36,073 bases of DNA from positions 1 through 36,073 of the forward strand of contig CAMWOX010000003.1 in NCBI GenBank assembly GCA_947175975.1, in the 5' to 3' direction. Origin of the DNA: an uncultured Ruminococcus sp. (GTDB lineage: Bacteria > Bacillota > Clostridia > Oscillospirales > Ruminococcaceae). A program made the translations under genes and the position numbers. This document shows positions 30,962 to 36,073 of this stretch, piece after piece. Numbering within the stretch: the first letter of the stretch is position 1; each line of letters starts with the position of its first letter. The notes below the pieces were generated by a model. It worked only from the letters and a program-made list of their open reading frames with translations, searched no databases and had not been told where the DNA came from.

Positions 30962-32344
30962 TCATTTACCAACGCAGAATCTTGCGAAAACAGTTTCTAC
31001 AACCTTGTCTGTAACTCGTTCACCTGTCAATTGCAATAATGCATCCGAAGCTGCATCCAGGCTCACGGTAACAGCATCATAGGCATATCCAGCCTGTAAA
31101 GCATTCAATGCCTCCTGTACAGCAGCAATTGCCTGCTGGAGACAGTCCCTTTGACGTTCATTGGCAATCATACCATCCTCAGCAGGACTAGCTCTCCGGG
31201 AAGCAAATACAGCAACTGCCTGCTCCAATTCTGAAAACTGTCCACACTTTGCTGAAATCCTGACACAAGCAGCAGGAAGATCTGAAAAATTCTCTTGCAA
31301 CTGAGAGAATGACCAACTGATACGCTGATCTATTTTATTGCCAATCAAAATTGTTCTTGCAAGCGGCAATTTTTTAAGAAGATTTTTATCATTCTCTGAA
31401 AATTTCTTTGATTGGTCAAAAACAGCCAGAATCAAATCTGCCTGCTGAATACTTGCAAGACTTTTTTCTACACCGATCTGTTCAATCTGGTCAGAAGTTT
31501 CATGCACACCGGCAGTATCTGACAATCGAAGCGTCACATCACCAAGCCGCACTTGTTCTTCTACAATATCACGGGTAGTTCCTGCAATATCTGTCACAAT
31601 ACTGCGTTCACAGCCTGCAAGTGCATTAAACAGTGTGGACTTCCCTGCATTGGGTTTGCCGACAATAACAGTATGCAGACCCTCCCGAAGGATTCTGCCA
31701 TAATCATAACTTTGCAGGAGATGTTCCATGTGGAACATCAGAGACTTCAGATCCTGTTCCAAAACTTCAGGGCTGACTTCCGGAAGATCTTCATCCGGAT
31801 AATCCGCCCAAACTGCAAGGGAAGATAAAATTTCTAATAATTTCCCTGAAAATTCAGAAATTTTCCGGAATGTTGCACCATCCCGGAGCGTCCTTGCATA
31901 TCTGACAGCATTTTCACTGGATGCAGAAATCAGATCTGCAACAGCTTCTGCCTGTGTCAGAGAAAGTTTGCCATTCAGAAATGCTCGCTTTGTAAATTCC
32001 CCTGCCTGTGCCAAACGAACTGTTTCACACAGCACATACCGAAGAATTTTTTGTATCAGGTATCTTCCCCCATGGCAGGAAATCTCCACAACATCCTCAC
32101 CAGTATAACTATAAGGTGAACGGAATACAGTCAGAATACAGTCATCCAGTATTTCCTGTCCCTGTTGGATATAACCATAACTGCAAGTATAGCCGTCCAT
32201 AGCAATGGGAGATTTTCCCCGGATAGGAGAAAAAATTTCATTTGCCCTCACAATGGCATTCTGTCCGGAAATTCGGATCACAGCTACACCACCAGTCCCA
32301 TGTGGTGTGGCAATTGCGGCAATAGTATCTGTCTGGTCAATCAT
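30962..32344 (-). CDS. mnmE: tRNA modification GTPase MnmE
   Basis: DTIAAIATPHGTGGVAVIRISG; IVGKPNAGKSTLFNALAG; DIAGTTRD; C-terminal FCVGK. Confidence 0.97.
   Translation of the reverse strand: MIDQTDTIAAIATPHGTGGVAVIRISGQNAIVRANEIFSPIRGKSPIAMDGYTCSYGYIQQGQEILDDCILTVFRSPYSYTGEDVVEISCHGGRYLIQKILRYVLCETVRLAQAGEFTKRAFLNGKLSLTQAEAVADLISASSENAVRYARTLRDGATFRKISEFSGKLLEILSSLAVWADYPDEDLPEVSPEVLEQDLKSLMFHMEHLLQSYDYGRILREGLHTVIVGKPNAGKSTLFNALAGCERSIVTDIAGTTRDIVEEQVRLGDVTLRLSDTAGVHETSDQIEQIGVEKSLASIQQADLILAVFDQSKKFSENDKNLLKKLPLARTILIGNKIDQRISWSFSQLQENFSDLPAACVRISAKCGQFSELEQAVAVFASRRASPAEDGMIANERQRDCLQQAIAAVQEALNALQAGYAYDAVTVSLDAASDALLQLTGERVTDKVVETVFARFCVGK
31722..31737 (+). other. parS-like site TGTTCCATGTGGAACA (inside mnmE)
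   Basis: core of a 20-mer identical to 23671..23690; encodes MFHMEH in MnmE. Confidence 0.85.
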
Positions 32345-32356
32345 GATAGATTCTCC

Positions 32357-32392
32357 TAAAAAAGGAGCTGAATATGGACATTCAGCCCCTTG
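32357..32392 (-). terminator. possible attenuator/terminator between jag and mnmE
   Basis: minus strand AAGGGGCTGAAT-GTCC-ATATTCAGCTCCTTTTTTT. Confidence 0.6.
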
Positions 32393-32396
32393 TTAT

Positions 32397-33578
32397 TTAA
32401 TCAAAATTTAATTTGCCATACAAACCTGTATTAAGTTCGTCTTCTGGTCGTGGTCTCTTATAGCCTTTTTCAAAATCCGTTTTCATGGAATCCATGGAAA
32501 TTCTGGAAGAAGGCATTTCCTGATCTTTTTCCATGCTTCTGCGGTAGCCTGATCTTGACCTGGAATGTGACGAACCCTGACGGGAATTTTTATAAGAATT
32601 TCTGCGCCTTGCAGGACGTTCCGGCTGATTCTCCGGAAGAATCATAATTTTGCGATAGGGTTCTTCACCAATACTTTTGGAAACGACACCAGCAGTTTCA
32701 GCAATCACAGAATGAATAATTCTGCGTTCATAAGGATTCATTGGTTCAAGTGTTCTCTGCCGATTGGTACGAAGAACATTTGCAGCAATTTTGGTAGCAA
32801 GTTCTTCCAGCGTTTTGCGGCGGCGTTCCCGATAACCTGCAGTATCAAGAATAATTCTGTAATATTCTTTTGCACCATGGTTAGCAGCCATAAATGTGAG
32901 ATATTGAAGTGCATCGAGTGTATCACCATGTTTGCCAATAATCGCACCGCTGTTTTTGGTTTCAATCTCGATCAGGACACTTTCTGCACCAGCCTGTACA
33001 TGTAATACAGCCTGTATGTTCATTGCAGAAAGAACGCTTACTAAGTAATTCTTGGCATGTTCAATTTTTTCAAGAGACTCTGGAGAGGCTTCACCAGTAA
33101 TCAGATCCGTCACGCTGATGGATTCCTCAGATGCTTCAGAAACTGCCTGAATTTTCTCAGATACAGCGATTTCAAGTTCTTCAGATAATTCTGATTTGCT
33201 CATATCAACATTCAGACAATCTGTTTCAGAAGTATTTTCCGGCTCTTCCAAATCCTCTGTATCTTCTATATTTTGCGTACTTTCTGAATTTTCTGTTGCA
33301 ACACTTGTTTCCTGTTCAGGAATTTCAACAATATTCTCCACAGGTGTGGAAAACTCTGGTTCTTCAATAACATCTTCCACAGAAATCTCTTCCTTTTCTG
33401 TTATGGAAACTTCCACATAAGAAGCACGTACTTTTGCTTCTCCTTTCCATCTGCCGAACAAGCTTTTTTTGGGTTCTTCCAGGATCTCAAAACGGATTTC
33501 TTCGTGATCTACACCAAATGTCCGTGATGCTAATGCATTTGCATCTTCAACTGTCTTTGCTGTAAAAATCTGTGTCAT
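32397..33578 (-). CDS. jag: RNA-binding protein Jag/KhpB with long acidic linker and Arg/Ser-rich tail
   Basis: N-terminal MTQIFTAKTVEDANALASRTFGVDHEEIRFEILEEPKKSLFG (Jag_N); KH IGKHGDTLDALQYLTFMAAN; R3H EPMNPYERRIIHSVIAE; RBS AGGAGG upstream of the refined ATG. Confidence 0.92.
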   Translation of the reverse strand: MTQIFTAKTVEDANALASRTFGVDHEEIRFEILEEPKKSLFGRWKGEAKVRASYVEVSITEKEEISVEDVIEEPEFSTPVENIVEIPEQETSVATENSESTQNIEDTEDLEEPENTSETDCLNVDMSKSELSEELEIAVSEKIQAVSEASEESISVTDLITGEASPESLEKIEHAKNYLVSVLSAMNIQAVLHVQAGAESVLIEIETKNSGAIIGKHGDTLDALQYLTFMAANHGAKEYYRIILDTAGYRERRRKTLEELATKIAANVLRTNRQRTLEPMNPYERRIIHSVIAETAGVVSKSIGEEPYRKIMILPENQPERPARRRNSYKNSRQGSSHSRSRSGYRRSMEKDQEMPSSRISMDSMKTDFEKGYKRPRPEDELNTGLYGKLNFD

Positions 33579-33597
33579 ATATTTCAGCCTCCTGTGG

Positions 33598-34872
33598 CTA
33601 TTTTTTCTTCTTTTTGAGATTTGGGTTCTGTTCTGTTTCCGTAGAAACCGCACCTGTATCACCATATTTTTCTGCCATGCGTTTCCGGGCCTCCCGAATC
33701 ACGGCTGTATTGTATTCTTTCATTTCAGAACGGGATAATTTCATTTCTTCATGTAAATTATCAGCATAACGCACCCTGTTGGCAGGCATCCCAGAAACAT
33801 TTCCTGCTTCCTGCTGACGCATCAGTTCCTCCTGCTGTTCCATAAGTTTCTGCATCATAGAGGGACGACGCTTGGAATTTTTAGCTTTTTTTCGCTCTGC
33901 CTCACCAATTTTCTCAATTCGTTCATCATTGAACCATGTAAAGAGAATAACACTCTGCAGGAACGAAAATGCCGAAGAGCATACCCAGTAAAAACCAACA
34001 CCGGCAGGAACGGTAAATGCCAGCCATACAGAGAACAATGGCATAATATAAAGCATTGCATTCATGCCCCCCATACTGGGCATGTCCGGATTGCGTTTTT
34101 TCTGCATTTTCTGATTATAAATTGTAAGGGCAAGCTGGAGTAATCCCGAGATAATCGGAATCAAAAACAGAAAGAAACTTGAATTTTCAGAAATTTTTGT
34201 ACTTGGTGTTTCACTCAAATTGACACTGCCGAGTGTAAATGTCTCAGCAAATTCTGATACCTGTGGTAAAAATTCAGAATCAATAGAATCTACCTGTTTC
34301 AGAAGCGTATTATTATCTTTCGTATCAATGAATGTAAATTCACCGTTTTCAATTACAGCCCGGAATGCATCTGAATTACGAATCAATTTCTCCATGATAA
34401 TTAATTCCTGACGCATACTGTTCTTTTCAAGATTATTTTCTATGGATTCAGGATTTTCATCAATTGAGACAATAATTGATTTTGCTTCTTCTATTGTTGC
34501 TTTGTCATAATCCAGAATATAAGTCATGGGCTTGTACACAACAGCAAGCACACCCCAAAGCAAAATCAAAGGAATGAATGCTGTCAGACAGGAAGAGTAA
34601 GGATTAATATTTTCATCCTGGTAAAGCTGCATCTGTTCCATCTGGAGTTTTTCAGGTTTATCTTTATAGCGTTCCTGCATTTTTTTGATCTTAGGATTCA
34701 GCAGCTGCATTCTGGCAGAACTTTTCTGCTGTTTATAAGAAATCGGGAACAGGATCAATTTTGTGATAAAAGTGAATAGAATAATTGCAATGCCATAATT
34801 ATTCACGAGATGATAAATCCATTTCATAAGCAGTCCCAAAGGGGCAGCAATCAAATTAATCAAACCATTCAA
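33598..34872 (-). CDS. yidC: YidC/Oxa1 membrane protein insertase
   Basis: IAAPLGLLMKWIYHLVNNYGIAIILFTFITKLILFPISYKQQKSSARMQLLNPKIKKMQERYKDKPEKLQMEQMQLYQDENINPYSSCL; apparent TTG start. Confidence 0.95.
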   Translation of the reverse strand: MNGLINLIAAPLGLLMKWIYHLVNNYGIAIILFTFITKLILFPISYKQQKSSARMQLLNPKIKKMQERYKDKPEKLQMEQMQLYQDENINPYSSCLTAFIPLILLWGVLAVVYKPMTYILDYDKATIEEAKSIIVSIDENPESIENNLEKNSMRQELIIMEKLIRNSDAFRAVIENGEFTFIDTKDNNTLLKQVDSIDSEFLPQVSEFAETFTLGSVNLSETPSTKISENSSFFLFLIPIISGLLQLALTIYNQKMQKKRNPDMPSMGGMNAMLYIMPLFSVWLAFTVPAGVGFYWVCSSAFSFLQSVILFTWFNDERIEKIGEAERKKAKNSKRRPSMMQKLMEQQEELMRQQEAGNVSGMPANRVRYADNLHEEMKLSRSEMKEYNTAVIREARKRMAEKYGDTGAVSTETEQNPNLKKKKK

Positions 34873-34974
34873 AGTGAATACCTCAATTCTTTCTCAATTC
34901 TCTTCGTTCTATCTTGTTCTATCGGAACAAACTGAATCAACTCCAGCAAGTCTGAAAATTTATCAGTCTGCTTT

Positions 34975-35262
34975 CTATTCTTTTTCTCTTTTTCTATGAT
35001 TCTCTGATTGGGATACCGGATAAAAAATCCTTTTCCAGGAGCAGAAAACAGGCACTTCATCAATACCGCCTCTTGCCCATGGATGACAACGCAGAAGTCT
35101 CCTGACTGCCAGAACCAGACCTTTGAACACACCAAAGCGTTGAATCGCTATGGCTGCATAACTGGAACAGGTCGGATAATAACGACAGCATCGGGGAAAC
35201 AAAGGAGAAATGCATTTCTGATAACACCGGATTAACAACAAAAAAAATGATTTCACTATCAT
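34975..35262 (-). CDS. yidD: membrane protein insertion efficiency factor YidD
   Basis: [62 protein letters not shown]. Confidence 0.96.
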   Translation of the reverse strand: MIVKSFFLLLIRCYQKCISPLFPRCCRYYPTCSSYAAIAIQRFGVFKGLVLAVRRLLRCHPWARGGIDEVPVFCSWKRIFYPVSQSENHRKREKE

Positions 35263-35281
35263 AATTATTATAATAAGAACT

Positions 35282-35665
35282 TTATTTCACCTGTTTTCTG
35301 GATGGCTGCTGATAAGTTCCTGCATAAATCTGATGCAAAGCCGGAATCCCATATCTGGAAAGCCATCTGCTCAGTACATGGCTATCCACTTCTGTAATAT
35401 GCGTCCTGGCAACAATCACAAGATCCAATCCCACAGGTGCAACAATCTCTTGTTCACGCCATGCCTGCCGGATAAGCCTTCTAGCTCTGCTCCGGCAGAC
35501 TGCATTTCCGACTTTCTTACTGGTTGTAATACCCAGACGGTTGTAAGGCAAGCGGTTTGGTTTTGCATAAACAATTATATTCTGCGACACTACACACTGC
35601 CCTCTGCGATAACAGCTCTGGAACTCTTTATTATTTTTCAATACCTGTGTATATAAGTAAGCCAT
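35282..35665 (-). CDS. rnpA: ribonuclease P protein component
   Basis: [29 protein letters not shown]. Confidence 0.95.
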   Translation of the reverse strand: MAYLYTQVLKNNKEFQSCYRRGQCVVSQNIIVYAKPNRLPYNRLGITTSKKVGNAVCRSRARRLIRQAWREQEIVAPVGLDLVIVARTHITEVDSHVLSRWLSRYGIPALHQIYAGTYQQPSRKQVK

Positions 35666-35686
35666 GATTCAACCGCCTTCTGCGTA

Positions 35687-35720
35687 AAACAAAAAGACCA
35701 CAAATTTCAATTTGTGGTCT
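35687..35720 (-). terminator. hairpin plus T-run between rpmH and rnpA
   Basis: 12-bp perfect stem AGACCACAAATT/AATTTGTGGTCT; minus strand continues TTTTTGTTTT. Confidence 0.85.
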
Positions 35721-35726
35721 GACTCG

Positions 35727-35861
35727 TCAATGGGAAAGTCTCTTTCTGCCCTTTGCTCTCCTACGAGCTAAAACCTTTCTGCCGTTTCTGTCGGACATTC
35801 TTTTCATGAAGCCATGTTCCTTTTTTCTGTGCAGTTTCTTTGGCTGATAAGTTCTTTTCAT
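35727..35861 (-). CDS. rpmH: 50S ribosomal protein L34
   Basis: translated by hand: [52 protein letters not shown]; not in the supplied ORF track (44 aa). Confidence 0.97.
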   Translation of the reverse strand: MKRTYQPKKLHRKKEHGFMKRMSDRNGRKVLARRRAKGRKRLSH

Positions 35862-35918
35862 GCAAAACGCCTCCTCTCAATCTCTTACTACAAATAGTCT
35901 GTATTTTCATACCCTTTT

Positions 35919-35947
35919 ATTATAGCCTAAGTATCTTATTTTGTCAA
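35919..35947 (-). promoter_or_regulatory. consensus sigma-A promoter for rpmH
   Basis: minus strand TTGACA-N17-TATAAT, perfect match to both hexamers. Confidence 0.85.
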
Positions 35948-36073
35948 GAGTTTTTTTCAATTTTTTCAAAATTTTTTGAATATGGGCAAATAACCATCAG
36001 ACTTCCTGACCAGGGGACTCTTTCTGCAAAAAATAATAAATTCTGAGAGTCAGATTTAAGAATGATTCAATTT

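Noticed and set aside
35382-35391. TATCCACTT in rnpA as a DnaA box
   Set aside because: Mismatched and inside a coding sequence; not clustered.

Overview
This looks like the origin-proximal region of a low-GC Firmicutes chromosome, probably a Ruminococcus/Oscillospiraceae-like clostridium (lineage is inferred from protein character only). Nearly all genes are on the minus strand. From the right edge leftward they are: rpmH-rnpA-yidD-yidC-jag-mnmE-mnmG-rsmG, then noc-like parB, parA, parB, serS, birA, citrate synthase, a lipoprotein/response regulator/histidine kinase trio, DUF1385-prmC-recA-recX-rimO-pgsA, and a GDP-rhamnose-type polysaccharide operon. A small accessory region lies at the left edge: a coiled-coil ORF, an MBL-fold hydrolase, a PoNi-like immunity protein and a secreted/membrane orphan. 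Only the SpoIID-like and YtaF-like genes are convincingly on the plus strand. The strongest unlisted signal is 11 parS-like 16-mers (TGTTCCAYGTGGAACW) between 4.1 and 31.8 kb. Ten of them have an asymmetric ATGT/ACAT core, and four lie inside well-supported coding sequences. In the accessory region, the MBL gene is flanked by a roughly 74-bp imperfect direct repeat made from the 3' end of the neighbouring coiled-coil ORF. The PoNi-like gene is followed by an in-frame open stretch of 37 codons after its TAG stop. I found no CRISPR array, tRNA/rRNA or intact mobile element, and nothing that I can claim with confidence as a wholly new system.
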